Source: Mucilaginibacter sp. cycad4 (GTDB lineage: Bacteria; Bacteroidota; Bacteroidia; Sphingobacteriales; Sphingobacteriaceae). From it: DNA of 64,000 nt. This document shows, in pieces, positions 33,261 to 42,493 of the stretch. The stretch spans positions 6,014,001 to 6,078,000 of the forward strand of contig NZ_CP139559.1 of assembly GCF_034263275.1 (NCBI RefSeq), given 5' to 3'. Position numbers and translations under genes: made by a program. The notes under the pieces were generated by a model. That model was not told the DNA's origin and did no database searches. It saw only the letters and a program-made list of their open reading frames with translations. Position 1 is the first letter of the stretch, and each line of letters opens with the position of its first letter.

Positions 33261-35048
33261 TTACTTCTTCGCAGCCCAGGCATCCATTTTAGCCTCAAAA
33301 ACCGCCATTGGCATTGCGCCGTCTTTTAACACCTGATCATGAAATTCGGCGATATTGAATTTGCTGCCTAATTGTTTTTCATATTTGATGCGCAATTCGC
33401 GGATTTTGAGTGCGCCTATTTTATAGCTCAGCGCCTGGCCCGGGATAGCCATATAGCGTTCAATTTCGGCAGTTGCGCCTTGCTCGCTGATGGCTTCGTT
33501 ATCCATCATATATTTAATAGCCTGTTCGCGGGTCATGCCTTTGGTGTGGATGGCTACGTCGACAACTAAACGGATAGCGCGGTGGATTTCATCACCTAAC
33601 GCGCCCATGTACTGGTACGGATCGGTGTATAAGCCAAGCTCTTTACCTAATGATTCGCAATACAGTGCCCAGCCTTCCACATAAGCTGTTTCCCCGCCGT
33701 CAAAGCGGCGGAATTTTGGCAATGAAGCGTTTTCCTGGGTTAGAGAGATCTGGTAATGATGCCCTGGAATTGCCTCATGCAAAAACAACGACTCCATGCC
33801 CGATGTGGTATTGAACTTAGTAGCATCCAGTATCGGCACATAAAAAATCCCCGGGCGGGTACCATCTGCCGACCCCTGGTTATACTCTGCACTGGCTGAT
33901 GCCGCACGGAAAGCTTCAGTCTGCCTGATTTCGAACGGGGTTTTAGGCACATGGTTAAACATTTTTTTCAGGTTTGGCTCCATGCGTTTGTGGATATTTT
34001 CAAAAGCATCAAGCACATCCTTCGGCGTTTTGTAAGGCGTAAACTTAGGGTCGGTTTTCATGTATTCGAAGAACGCCTTCAGGTCGCCCTTAAAGCCTAC
34101 ACTGGTTTTGATGCTGTCCATTAATCCGCGGATGCGGGCAACTTCTTTCAGGCCCAACTGATAAATCTCTTCCGGAGTTTTATCGGTAGTGGTTTGCTGT
34201 TTAACCAGGTAGGTGTACTTAGCAGTACCATCTGGCAAGAATGAAAAGCCAGAAGTAGCACGTGCGTGCGGCAGGTACTGGTTTTTTAGGTAATCGGCCA
34301 GTTTTTGGTAGGTTGGGTTAACTATGGTAGCGATAGCTTTTTTATAGGCTTCGGTCAGTTGTTTTTTATCCGTATCCGAAAAATCTTTGGGCATATTGGT
34401 AACCGGACCGTAGAACAAGCTTTTTTCTACGTCCTTTGATACCAAATCCTGCATTTCGGGGATCATTTTAACAACCAATGATTTTGGCAGTACAACGCCG
34501 GCTTTAATCCCTTTGTTAAAATTAGAGATTGCAGTATCTGCCCAAACCTGGAAAGCTGATAAGCGTTTCAACCAGTCGTTATAATCAACCACCGTTTTAA
34601 AAGGCTGTGCGCCCGAACCCGAACCCAGCTGCCCCATGGTAATTGGCAGGGCATAAAACTGGTTGAAAGGCATAAACTCAAAATGGTACTTAAAATTATC
34701 AAGCGCCAGTTGCACTTCATAGGTGAAAATATCGTATGATAGCTGGTCATCAGCATTTAACTCTGCCCTTTCAAAGTTTTTCACTTTTGACAGATAGACT
34801 GAGTTATAATCATGCGCTTTTTTCAAAAACTCAGCCGAGCCGTCGTTAGGTAACAGGTCGTTATAGCGCCTGTCGCCAATGTAGGTAGCGTTTAGCGGAT
34901 AAAGCTTCAAGCCATCTTGAAAATAATCTTCAAAAACTTTGGCAAGGTCTTTATTGGCCGGAATTCCGCTGGCGGTGTCTGTTGATTTAGGTTGATTACA
35001 GGCCGCAAACGAACCTGCTATGAATAGTGCGAGTAATATTTTTTTCAT
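33261..35048 (-). CDS. DUF885-family lipoprotein with a zinc-peptidase-like motif
   Basis: 595 residues, typical for DUF885. Lipobox SFAAC at residues 12-17 (MKKILLALFIAGSFAACN) marks it as a lipoprotein of the periplasm or outer membrane. The family motif HEAIPGHH is seen in ESLFLHEAIPGHHYQI near residue 424, and FDGGETAYVEGWALYCESLGKELGLY follows near 452 with the second Glu. This arrangement recalls gluzincin metallopeptidases, but substrate is unknown. Its stop is 14 bases from the family C repeat. Confidence 0.9.
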   Translation of the reverse strand: MKKILLALFIAGSFAACNQPKSTDTASGIPANKDLAKVFEDYFQDGLKLYPLNATYIGDRRYNDLLPNDGSAEFLKKAHDYNSVYLSKVKNFERAELNADDQLSYDIFTYEVQLALDNFKYHFEFMPFNQFYALPITMGQLGSGSGAQPFKTVVDYNDWLKRLSAFQVWADTAISNFNKGIKAGVVLPKSLVVKMIPEMQDLVSKDVEKSLFYGPVTNMPKDFSDTDKKQLTEAYKKAIATIVNPTYQKLADYLKNQYLPHARATSGFSFLPDGTAKYTYLVKQQTTTDKTPEEIYQLGLKEVARIRGLMDSIKTSVGFKGDLKAFFEYMKTDPKFTPYKTPKDVLDAFENIHKRMEPNLKKMFNHVPKTPFEIRQTEAFRAASASAEYNQGSADGTRPGIFYVPILDATKFNTTSGMESLFLHEAIPGHHYQISLTQENASLPKFRRFDGGETAYVEGWALYCESLGKELGLYTDPYQYMGALGDEIHRAIRLVVDVAIHTKGMTREQAIKYMMDNEAISEQGATAEIERYMAIPGQALSYKIGALKIRELRIKYEKQLGSKFNIAEFHDQVLKDGAMPMAVFEAKMDAWAAKK

Positions 35049-35093
35049 GAGGAGTCAATTTAAAAAGATAAAGCTACTGAAAGGAAAATATAA

Positions 35094-35349
35094 TTAATAA
35101 TGGTATCTGCATTGCAGAATAAATATCGAGTCTATCTCAACCCTGTAAATTAAATCTGTGTTCGAGATTTATTCGGCGCGACCACCAGCCCGTTAAAGTA
35201 TGTTTTAAAGGTTCCGGCTTTCCACTTCCTTCATATGGAGTCCGTTCTATTTCTTTGATGAGGAAGTTAATCTTCTTTAAAACGGACTTATCTGTGGTTT
35301 GCCAATAGAGATAATCCTCCCATGCAGGATTTTGGAAAGTTATCTTCAC
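35094..35349 (-). pseudogene. Frameshifted YoeB/Txe-type mRNA-interferase toxin
   Basis: The frame opens with a GTG at 35349 in a GTGA overlap with yefM and reads MKITFQNPAWEDYLYWQTTD, then ...PEPLKHTLTGWWSRRINLEHRF, before derailing into NLQG-stop at 35137. One extra A at about 35147-35152 causes this; in the next frame the sequence continues exactly as the family does, IYRVEIDSIFILQCRYHY, to a TAA at 35094. The C-terminal Arg, His and Tyr used for ribosome-dependent mRNA cleavage are thus lost. Family length would be 84 residues. Confidence 0.88.
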
Positions 35350-35600
35350 TCTTCAAGTAGTTTTCTTTCTTTGCCCAAACCCTTTTCATATTCTTCAATA
35401 CCCAGAAGTAATCTTTCTGCATTTTTGGGGCTTTTCAAAAGATAGAAGGTTTCCTCCATGCTTTCATAATCAGCTTTCGATATTACAACAATATCTTCAG
35501 CATTGGCGCTCGTCACGATCAAAGGCTTATGATCATTTCGCACTTTATCTAAAAAAGATTTTAGCTGCTGTTTGAAGGCAGTGTAAGTTGTAATCTCCAT
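35346..35600 (-). CDS. YefM/Phd-type antitoxin
   Basis: 84 residues, full length. N-terminal Phd/YefM DNA-binding fold: EITTYTAFKQQLKSFLDKVRNDH, then KPLIVTSANAEDIVVISKADYESMEETFYLL, and a C-terminal tail YEKGLGKERKLLEE that would wrap the toxin. It normally neutralises YoeB and represses the operon. Its partner downstream is frameshifted, so it is now an orphan or a protective antitoxin. The 45 bases between toxin and DUF885 gene hold nothing else. Confidence 0.88.
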   Translation of the reverse strand: MEITTYTAFKQQLKSFLDKVRNDHKPLIVTSANAEDIVVISKADYESMEETFYLLKSPKNAERLLLGIEEYEKGLGKERKLLEE

Positions 35601-35635
35601 CGTGATTGCTTTTTATAAAGGTATAAAACCAAAAC

Positions 35636-38482
35636 TTACAACCCCATTTCCTTTTTCAAAAACTTACCTGTAAAGCTATTCTTCACTTTGCACAAACCTT
35701 CGGGTGTGCCGGAGAACAGGATATTACCGCCGCCCGAGCCGCCTTCGGGGCCAAGGTCAATTACATGGTCGGCCACTTTAATAACATCAAGGTTGTGTTC
35801 AATTACCAAAACGGTGTTGCCTTTATCAACCAATTGGTTAAGTACACCTAATAGTACGTTGATATCTTCAAAGTGCAAACCGGTGGTAGGCTCATCCAGG
35901 ATATAAAAAGTATTGCCAGTATCTTTTTTGGATAGCTCGGTAGCGAGCTTAACACGCTGTGCTTCGCCGCCGGATAGCGTGGTTGAGGCCTGCCCTAAGG
36001 TGATATAGCCCAAACCTACATCGTTTAGTGTTTTTACTTTACGGTAAATAGATGGGATATGTTCAAAAAATGGGGTTGCATCTTCAATGCTCATATCCAG
36101 CACATCGCTGATGGATTTGCCGCGGTAACGTACTTCAAGCGTTTCGCGGTTGTATCGCCTGCCACCGCATTCTTCGCATGGCACCTGCACATCGGGTAAA
36201 AAGTTCATTTCAATTACTTTCATGCCGGCTCCCTGGCAGGTTTCGCAGCGGCCGCCCTTTACGTTAAACGAGAAACGACCCGGTTTATAGCCCCTGATCC
36301 TCGATTCCGGTAACGCCACGAACAGGTTGCGGATATCCGAAAATACCCCGGTATAAGTAGCCGGGTTTGAACGCGGCGTACGACCGATTGGTGTTTGATC
36401 TATCTCAATTACTTTATCAATATGCTCCAGTCCCTCAATTTTTTCATAAGGCAACGGCTGTTTCTTCGCCCTGAAAAAATGATGGTTAAGTATTGGATAC
36501 AAAGTTTCGGTGATCAGGCTCGATTTACCGCTGCCCGATACACCGGTTATGCCGATCAGTTTACCCAAAGGGAAATCAACCGATACTTTTTTAAGGTTAT
36601 GGCCGGTAGCCTTTTTCAGGCTCAGGGTTTTACCATTGCCCTCGCGGCGTTTTTTGGGCACTGCTATCTCACGTTCGCCATTGATATATGAGGTAGTGAG
36701 CGTATGTTTTTCCATTAGCTGGGCCGGAGTGCCTTCGGCAACTACCTGCCCGCCATGTACACCCGCGGCCGGGCCCATGTCAATTACATGGTCGGCTTCC
36801 AGTATCATGTCTTTATCGTGCTCAACAACCAGTACGGTGTTACCCAAATCGCGAAGGTTTTTAAGCGCGTTGATCAGGCGCTCGTTATCACGCTGGTGCA
36901 GGCCGATACTTGGCTCATCCAAAATGTACATCACATTCATCAGCTGCGAACCAATTTGTGTGGCCAGCCTGATCCGTTGTGCTTCACCGCCCGAAAGGGT
37001 TTTGGCTGTACGGTCGAGCGTTAAATAGCTTAAGCCAACATCTAATAAAAATACAATACGTGCACGGATCTCTTTCAGGATCTCTTTGGCGATGACGTTC
37101 TGGCGTTCGTTAAGACGGTCTTCCAGGCCATCGAACCACTCCTGCAGGTGGTTGATATCCATACAGGCCAGCTCAAAGATATTTTTACCATCTACCTTAA
37201 AATGCAGCGACTCTTTTTTGAGCCTTGCACCTTCGCAAACCGGACAGGTACGGAGCACGCGATAGTTCTCCATATCGTCCATGCCTTCGTCATTGCGACG
37301 TTCCTGCTGCTCTTCCAGCATGCGGATGATGCCTTCAAACGTAATCTGGTAGCTTTGAACGTTCCATTTGTTATATTCAACAGCAACGCTCAAGGTCTCC
37401 GGTGCGCCGTTCAGGATCATATCCAGCTGATCGCGGTTAAGTTTTTCGATAGGGGTAGATAACGAGAACTCATATTTTTTAGCCAGCGATTTCAATACCT
37501 GGAAAATCCATGTTTCGCGGTACTCGCCAATAGGGGCTAAGCCGCCGTTCATGATGCTCAGTTTCGGGTTAGGGATCACCGAAGCTTCATCAACCTCAAA
37601 AATATAACCCAGTCCGTTACATTTTTCACAAGCACCATAAGGCGAGTTGAACGAAAAAGTATTTGGCTGAGGCTCGTCATACGAGATACCCGAAACCGGG
37701 TCCATCAGGTATTTACTATAATAGGATACATTATTGTCCTTATCGGCAATACGGATAATTCCTTTGGCAATTTTCAAAGCCTGCTGAACGGAGGTGTATA
37801 AACGTTTGCTGTCCTTTTCACTCACTACCAAACGGTCAACCACAATATCAATATCGTGGATCTTGTAACGGTCAACCTGCATTTTGGGCTCAACATCGGC
37901 AATGGCACCATCAACCCAAACTTTTAAAAAGCCTTGTTTTCGGATCGACTCGAACAATTCGCGGTAATGGCCTTTACGTGCCTTTACCACCGGTGCCAGG
38001 ATATTAACCGGCTGCCCGTCAAATTTCTCGCTGATGGTTTTCAGGATCTGGTCTTCGCTCATGCGCTCCATCTTTTCGCCGGTGGTATAAGAATAGGCAT
38101 CGCCGGCGCGGGCGAAGAGCAAACGCATAAAATCGTAGATCTCGGTAATAGTACCTACAGTGGAGCGCGGGTTTTTGCTGGTAGTTTTTTGCTCAATGGC
38201 AATAACCGGGCTCAGGCCCGATACCTTATCCACATCCGGCCTTTCCATACCGCCCATAAACTGGCGCGAGTAGGCCGAAAATGTTTCCATATAACGGCGC
38301 TGGCCTTCGGCGTAAATGGTATCAAATGCCAGCGATGATTTGCCGCTCCCGCTTAAGCCGGTAATTACCACCAGTTGGTTACGCGGAAACGAAACATCTA
38401 TATTTTTCAGGTTATGCACCCGGGCACCATAAACTTCAACTTCACTTTGCTCGCCCAGGTCAACAAGAGGTTTTGTACTCAT
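35636..38482 (-). CDS. uvrA: Excinuclease ABC subunit A
   Basis: 948 residues. It recognises bulky DNA damage with UvrB. Two ABC ATPase modules: Walker A GLSGSGKSSLAFDT near residue 43 and GVSGSGKSSLITET near 655; signatures TLSGGEAQRIRLATQIGSQL and TLSGGEAQRVKLATELSK; Walker B YILDEPSIGLHQRDN and YILDEPTTGLHFEDIN. Zinc fingers at CEKCNGLGY and CxxCQGAGM ... CEECGG. The protein is complete. It has a 211-base leader region to its neighbour on the left side of the operon. Confidence 0.97.
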   Translation of the reverse strand: MSTKPLVDLGEQSEVEVYGARVHNLKNIDVSFPRNQLVVITGLSGSGKSSLAFDTIYAEGQRRYMETFSAYSRQFMGGMERPDVDKVSGLSPVIAIEQKTTSKNPRSTVGTITEIYDFMRLLFARAGDAYSYTTGEKMERMSEDQILKTISEKFDGQPVNILAPVVKARKGHYRELFESIRKQGFLKVWVDGAIADVEPKMQVDRYKIHDIDIVVDRLVVSEKDSKRLYTSVQQALKIAKGIIRIADKDNNVSYYSKYLMDPVSGISYDEPQPNTFSFNSPYGACEKCNGLGYIFEVDEASVIPNPKLSIMNGGLAPIGEYRETWIFQVLKSLAKKYEFSLSTPIEKLNRDQLDMILNGAPETLSVAVEYNKWNVQSYQITFEGIIRMLEEQQERRNDEGMDDMENYRVLRTCPVCEGARLKKESLHFKVDGKNIFELACMDINHLQEWFDGLEDRLNERQNVIAKEILKEIRARIVFLLDVGLSYLTLDRTAKTLSGGEAQRIRLATQIGSQLMNVMYILDEPSIGLHQRDNERLINALKNLRDLGNTVLVVEHDKDMILEADHVIDMGPAAGVHGGQVVAEGTPAQLMEKHTLTTSYINGEREIAVPKKRREGNGKTLSLKKATGHNLKKVSVDFPLGKLIGITGVSGSGKSSLITETLYPILNHHFFRAKKQPLPYEKIEGLEHIDKVIEIDQTPIGRTPRSNPATYTGVFSDIRNLFVALPESRIRGYKPGRFSFNVKGGRCETCQGAGMKVIEMNFLPDVQVPCEECGGRRYNRETLEVRYRGKSISDVLDMSIEDATPFFEHIPSIYRKVKTLNDVGLGYITLGQASTTLSGGEAQRVKLATELSKKDTGNTFYILDEPTTGLHFEDINVLLGVLNQLVDKGNTVLVIEHNLDVIKVADHVIDLGPEGGSGGGNILFSGTPEGLCKVKNSFTGKFLKKEMGL

Positions 38483-38596
38483 ACTTTATTAATATGGATT
38501 TATTGACATTGTTTGAAGCTAATTATTATAGTTGCCAGATTTTTACAAAACGCTGCTTTCCTAAAATTTTTGGCTTAAACCATCAACAGTTTGCTA

Positions 38597-38604
38597 CAAA
38601 TATA
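38597..38604 (-). promoter_or_regulatory. -7 element TATATTTG of uvrA
   Basis: On the minus strand TATATTTG, a full TAnnTTTG match, lies about 115 bases before the uvrA ATG. The upstream TTG at the proper distance is not convincing. The hairpin CCGGTTATCCAC/GTGGAT... (38612-38642) beyond it belongs to the end of the preceding gene and could terminate its mRNA. Confidence 0.4.
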
Positions 38605-38697
38605 AGCAAAAAAGGCCGATCATCCACTGTGGATAACCGGCCTCAAAGTGCTCCGTAATGTAATCTTTTAATTAATTTACAGTATGATTACCTGCTA

Positions 38698-39468
38698 TTA
38701 ATTAATTGCTAACAACTGTGATGCAGGCGGGATATAAAAATAATTATCATACCCATGCTGCTTTGGCTGTTCGATAATAGCTTTCATAGCAATAAGCTTG
38801 TAAACATATGAACCGGTTTCGCGGTTCAGCTTCATGCGAAAGTAGTTATCTTCATTTTGCTTATTAATGGCACGCGCTAATTTGATTGAGCCATTGTTGT
38901 AAGCTGCAGCCGCCAGTGTCCAGCTGTTAAATTCATCGTATAGTTCTTTGATATACTTGCAAGCCGCAATAGTTGATTTGCGAAGGTTTTTCCGCTCGTC
39001 AACGCCATGGCCTACTCTAAGTCCGTAGGTACGTGCTGTACCCGGCATAAATTGCCAAAAGCCCGACGCGCCCTTTGGTGATGTGCCCGATTTAAGGCCC
39101 GACTCAACCAGGGGGATGTACTTAAAATCTTCAGGAATACCGTAAAACTTTAAAATGGGCTCGATGATCGGAAACCATAGCTCGGCTTTCCGGTGCAATA
39201 CATTGCTCTGCACACTTTTAAAGTCGTGCTGCCTGAGCGATTTGTTGAGTTTACGCGTAACCCTTGCGTCATTAACTGGTAAAGCCTCATTGGCAAAGTT
39301 GTAAGCAACTGCCTTTGAGCTTTTGAGAAAAATAAAATCTGAGGTTCGGGTGCTTAAAGTTGCCGCTTTTGCAGCCTTTTCGATGATCGTTGTACCGAAA
39401 ATATTAAGCTCTGAAATGAGAACCAGCACCAGTGTTACGGAGCACGTAAGTAAGTGTTTTTTAATCAT
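38698..39468 (-). CDS. Lytic transglycosylase (SLT domain) protein
   Basis: 256 residues from the ATG at 39468, preceded by AGGAAAAG as ribosome site; an ATG 15 bases earlier is an alternative. A hydrophobic export signal (LLTCSVTLVLVLISELNIFG) is followed by the SLT/MltD-type domain: YGIPEDFKYIPLVESGLKSGTSPKGASGFWQFMPGTARTYGLRVG, containing the catalytic Glu in VESGLK near residue 125. AAAAYNNGSIKLARAIN follows near 190. It cleaves peptidoglycan glycan strands. No LysM repeats are present, so it is the short form. Confidence 0.9.
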   Translation of the reverse strand: MIKKHLLTCSVTLVLVLISELNIFGTTIIEKAAKAATLSTRTSDFIFLKSSKAVAYNFANEALPVNDARVTRKLNKSLRQHDFKSVQSNVLHRKAELWFPIIEPILKFYGIPEDFKYIPLVESGLKSGTSPKGASGFWQFMPGTARTYGLRVGHGVDERKNLRKSTIAACKYIKELYDEFNSWTLAAAAYNNGSIKLARAINKQNEDNYFRMKLNRETGSYVYKLIAMKAIIEQPKQHGYDNYFYIPPASQLLAIN

Positions 39469-39511
39469 TTCTTTTCCTATCATTTAACTATACATTTGGT
39501 AGAATGTGCTG

Positions 39512-39543
39512 CAAAGGTAGGTTATACAGATCACATAATCAAA
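39512..39543 (-). promoter_or_regulatory. Promoter of the lytic transglycosylase gene
   Basis: TTTG, 20 bases, TACCTTTG on the minus strand: a complete consensus match. The -7 box lies 43 bases before the preferred ATG. Confidence 0.65.
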
Positions 39544-39672
39544 TACTTACCATTTTGCTAACTTTTTTAGAGTTGGTTTTTGGTTCAAAAACGGCGTTTA
39601 AAACCGTTTAAACGGCGATTTTGCAAGACGATATTTTTTTGATCTTTTTAGATAAAAATTGGCAAAAAAGCG

Positions 39673-39680
39673 TAACTTTG
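39673..39680 (+). promoter_or_regulatory. -7 element TAACTTTG of the rluB-like gene
   Basis: A full TAnnTTTG match 34 bases before the ATG at 39715. The perfect 12-base palindrome CCGTTTAAACGG at 39604-39615, flanked by two AAACGGCG copies, lies about 60 bases upstream and may be an operator. Confidence 0.5.
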
Positions 39681-39714
39681 ACCCTCACGCTGCGAAAGCG
39701 CTAAACAAAAAATT

Positions 39715-41136
39715 ATGGTATTTAAGAGACCAGCAGGTAGTCGCGACGACAAACCCGGAAAGTCGTCATCAAGGAGTTCAAAATCCGACGACCGACCAAA
39801 AAAATCAGCATCAACCCCAAAAGGTAAAGCTACTCCAAACGGAGAGAAAAAAATACTTTCCAGGCCGGAAAAAACATTCCAAAGCAACAGGTTCAGTGAA
39901 GATAAGCCCAAAAGCAATTTTAGGGGCGGGGAATCATCTGGCGATAAAAGATCAGGCGCTAAGCCAAGGCCTTACTCAGGCAGGCCTGCAAGCGACGGCG
40001 ACGACAGGCCAAAAAGAAACTTCGGCGGTGATAACACAGGCGAAAGGAAATCATTTAGTGGCGGCCCGCGTAAACCTTACAGCGGCAGGCCAACAACCGG
40101 TGACAACGAAAGGCCTAAAAGAAGTTTCGGCGGCGAATCACAGGGTGAAAAGAAACCTTACTCATCTCCACGTACCCGTTCATCAGCCAGCTTTGAGGGC
40201 AAACCTAAACGAAGCTTTGGCGGCGATACAAGCGGCGAGCGTAAATTTGCACCACGATCTACCGAAGGCGGCTTCAAAAAACGCGAAGGCGGTTTTAAAG
40301 AAAAATCGCCATTTGGCGAAAGACCGGCACACAGGCCGCATGACAGGGAAAACCAACAGGATGCCCCTAAAACCATGCGCGGCCGTAAAAATGCCCCTGC
40401 TAAAAAATCAGAAGACGACGGACTGATCCGCCTGAACCGTTACATATCAAACGCGGGCATCTGCTCACGCCGTAAGGCCGATGAGCTGATTACTGCAGGC
40501 GTGGTATCTGTAAACGGCGAAGTGGTGACCGAATTAGGCACCAAAGTTGATCCGTTTAAGGATACCATTAAATACAACGGCGAAACGCTGAAACGCGAGA
40601 AAATGGTTTATGTATTATTAAATAAACCAAAGGATTATATCACTACAACCGATGATCCGCAGGAGCGCCGTACCGTTATGCACCTGGTTGAAAAAGCTAC
40701 CCGTGAGCGTATTTATCCTGTTGGCCGTCTTGACCGTAACACTACCGGTTTGTTATTAATGACAAACGATGGTGATTTGGCCGATAAGCTTTCGCACCCG
40801 CGTAACAGCATCACTAAATTATACCAGGTTGAATTAAGTAAAAGCTTAACCCAGGGCGACCTGAATAAGTTAACTTTCGGCCTTGAGCTGGAAGATGGGA
40901 TTATTAAGCCCGATTCGGTATCATACGTTACCGGCGGCTCAAAACGTGAGATCGGCATCCAGATCCACAGCGGTAAAAACCGCATTGTGCGCCGTATGTT
41001 TGAGCACCTGGGTTACGAAGTGGTAAAACTGGACAGGGTGGTTTATGCCAACCTTACCAAAAAAGACCTTCCGCGTGGCCGCTGGCGTTACCTTGAGGAA
41101 AAAGAGGTGATCCAGTTAAAACACCTAATGAAATAA
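39715..41136 (+). CDS. RluB-type 23S rRNA pseudouridine synthase with long disordered N-terminus
   Basis: 473 residues, about 200 more than the core enzyme. Residues 1-235 are low in complexity, rich in Lys, Arg, Gly, Ser and Pro, with at least four copies of a PKR(N/S)FGG(D/E)xxGE(R/K)K unit. Residues about 240-300 form an S4 RNA-binding domain (LIRLNRYISNAGICSRRKADEL). The catalytic domain follows, with YPVGRLDRNTTGLLLMTNDG near 330 carrying the catalytic Asp. It converts uridine to pseudouridine in 23S rRNA. The head probably binds RNA. A terminator follows. Confidence 0.92.
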   Translation: MVFKRPAGSRDDKPGKSSSRSSKSDDRPKKSASTPKGKATPNGEKKILSRPEKTFQSNRFSEDKPKSNFRGGESSGDKRSGAKPRPYSGRPASDGDDRPKRNFGGDNTGERKSFSGGPRKPYSGRPTTGDNERPKRSFGGESQGEKKPYSSPRTRSSASFEGKPKRSFGGDTSGERKFAPRSTEGGFKKREGGFKEKSPFGERPAHRPHDRENQQDAPKTMRGRKNAPAKKSEDDGLIRLNRYISNAGICSRRKADELITAGVVSVNGEVVTELGTKVDPFKDTIKYNGETLKREKMVYVLLNKPKDYITTTDDPQERRTVMHLVEKATRERIYPVGRLDRNTTGLLLMTNDGDLADKLSHPRNSITKLYQVELSKSLTQGDLNKLTFGLELEDGIIKPDSVSYVTGGSKREIGIQIHSGKNRIVRRMFEHLGYEVVKLDRVVYANLTKKDLPRGRWRYLEEKEVIQLKHLMK

Positions 41137-41140
41137 TAAA

Positions 41141-41170
41141 ATGCCCCGTTAAACAGCGGGGCATTTTTTT
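41141..41170 (+). terminator. Intrinsic terminator after the rluB-like gene
   Basis: ATGCCCCG-ttaaacag-CGGGGCAT followed by TTTTTTTT: eight paired bases and a clean T tract, starting four bases beyond the stop codon. Confidence 0.9.
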
Positions 41171-41216
41171 TGTCTATTTTGTTATCTTGCACAGCAATAA
41201 CCCATTTAAATCAACC

Positions 41217-42350
41217 ATGAAGAAATTTCTTTTGATCATAGCTATGCTTTCACCGGCGCTAACATTCGCACAAAATAAAAAAACAGGGCCTAAAACTTTC
41301 GACCTGGTGGTTGGTACTTATACCACCGGCAAAAGTAAAGGCATTGTGGTATACCGCTTTTATGCCGAAACCGGCAAACTGGCCTATCTCAGTGAGATTG
41401 ATGGTGTAAACAATCCGTCGTATTTAACATTAAGCGCTAATAATAAATTTATTTATGCAGTTAATGAACTGCCCAAAGGTGAGGTGAGCGCATTTTCGTT
41501 CGAGCCAAAAACGGGCAAAATGACTTTTATTAACAAGCAATCAACCCTGGGTGCCGATCCGTGCCACATATCGGTTGATAAAGCGCAAAAAAACCTGATT
41601 ATCGCCAACTACTCAAGCGGCAACGTTGCGGTAATGCCTTTAAATAAAGATGGTTCGATAGCTAACGGAATCCAAACAGTGCACGATGATGGTCATAGTA
41701 TAAACAAAGAGCGGCAGGAATCGGCCCATGCACACATGGCAGTTCTTACGCCCGATGAAAAATATGTATTGTATAATGACCTCGGCACCGATAAAATAAA
41801 TGTTTACCGTTACCGTCCTTCAAAAGAGCCCCGCATTGTACCCGCAACACCGGCTTTTGTAAGTGTTACCGCCGGAGAAGGCCCGAGGCACCTGGAGTTT
41901 TCTGCTGATAAAAAAACTGTTTACGTAGTCACCGAAATGGGATCGAACGTTGTAGCGTTTGATTACAATAATGGCAAGTTAAAACAAAAACAATCCATTA
42001 CCATGTTGCCGGATGGCTTTACCGGCCAAACCGCAGGTGCCGCCATCCACCTATCGCCCGACGGCCGTTTTCTGTATGCTTCAAATCGTTTGGAAACCAA
42101 CGAGATCAATATTTATGCTGTTAACCAGGAAACAGGTTTGCTTACTTTTGTAGCCCGCCAGTCGACATATGGCAAAAACCCACGCGATTTTGCTATCGAC
42201 CCAACGGGTAACTTCCTGATAGTAGCTAACCAGAACAGCGATAACATGTGGGTATTCAAAATAGACCAAAACACCGGCAAGCTTGCCCAAACAGGCATCA
42301 GAGTTGATATCGGCAACCCGGTATGCTTAAAATTTGCACCAGCCGAGTAA
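41217..42350 (+). CDS. Exported beta-propeller lactonase (YbhE/Pgl type)
   Basis: 377 residues from the ATG at 41217. Signal peptide 1-19 (KFLLIIAMLSPALTFAQ), then a seven-bladed propeller: VVGTYTTGKSKGIVVYRF near residue 31, SAHAHMAVLTPDEKYVLYNDLGTDKINVYRY near 172, GEGPRHLEFSADKKTVYVVTEM near 221, and ASNRLETNEINIY near 284. The family contains 6-phosphogluconolactonases such as E. coli YbhE, but this copy is exported and a cytosolic pgl exists at 2736. It may act on other sugar lactones. Role not settled. Confidence 0.88.
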   Translation: MKKFLLIIAMLSPALTFAQNKKTGPKTFDLVVGTYTTGKSKGIVVYRFYAETGKLAYLSEIDGVNNPSYLTLSANNKFIYAVNELPKGEVSAFSFEPKTGKMTFINKQSTLGADPCHISVDKAQKNLIIANYSSGNVAVMPLNKDGSIANGIQTVHDDGHSINKERQESAHAHMAVLTPDEKYVLYNDLGTDKINVYRYRPSKEPRIVPATPAFVSVTAGEGPRHLEFSADKKTVYVVTEMGSNVVAFDYNNGKLKQKQSITMLPDGFTGQTAGAAIHLSPDGRFLYASNRLETNEINIYAVNQETGLLTFVARQSTYGKNPRDFAIDPTGNFLIVANQNSDNMWVFKIDQNTGKLAQTGIRVDIGNPVCLKFAPAE

Positions 42351-42490
42351 GGAGGTGAAAGGATAAAGGTAAAAGGCGAAAGGTTTGGCCTCGCGCTGAA
42401 AATGAAAAAGGCGAAGTTTGAGATATTCCAAACTTCGCCTTTTTCATTTTATCAGATAGAAGGGCTCCTTTAACCTTTTACCTTTAACCT
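42351..42490. repeat. Word-repeat patch enclosing a 22-bp terminator stem
   Basis: Left arm ggaggtgaaaggataaagg plus taaaaggcgaaagg (42351-42383) and right arm cctttaaccttttaccttt (from 42468) are the same words inverted. Between them lies a perfect 22-base stem (42399-42420 with 42429-42450: aaaatgaaaaaggcgaagtt... ) with an 8-base loop and T-rich ends. Convergent genes on both sides, so it should stop transcription from both. Confidence 0.8.
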
Positions 42491-42493
42491 CAA

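Noticed and set aside
39659..40426. 255-codon plus-strand frame overlapping the start of the rluB-like gene
   Set aside because: It starts at a TTG, is in another phase of the same low-complexity DNA, and has no recognisable domain, while the 39715 frame leads into S4 and synthase domains.
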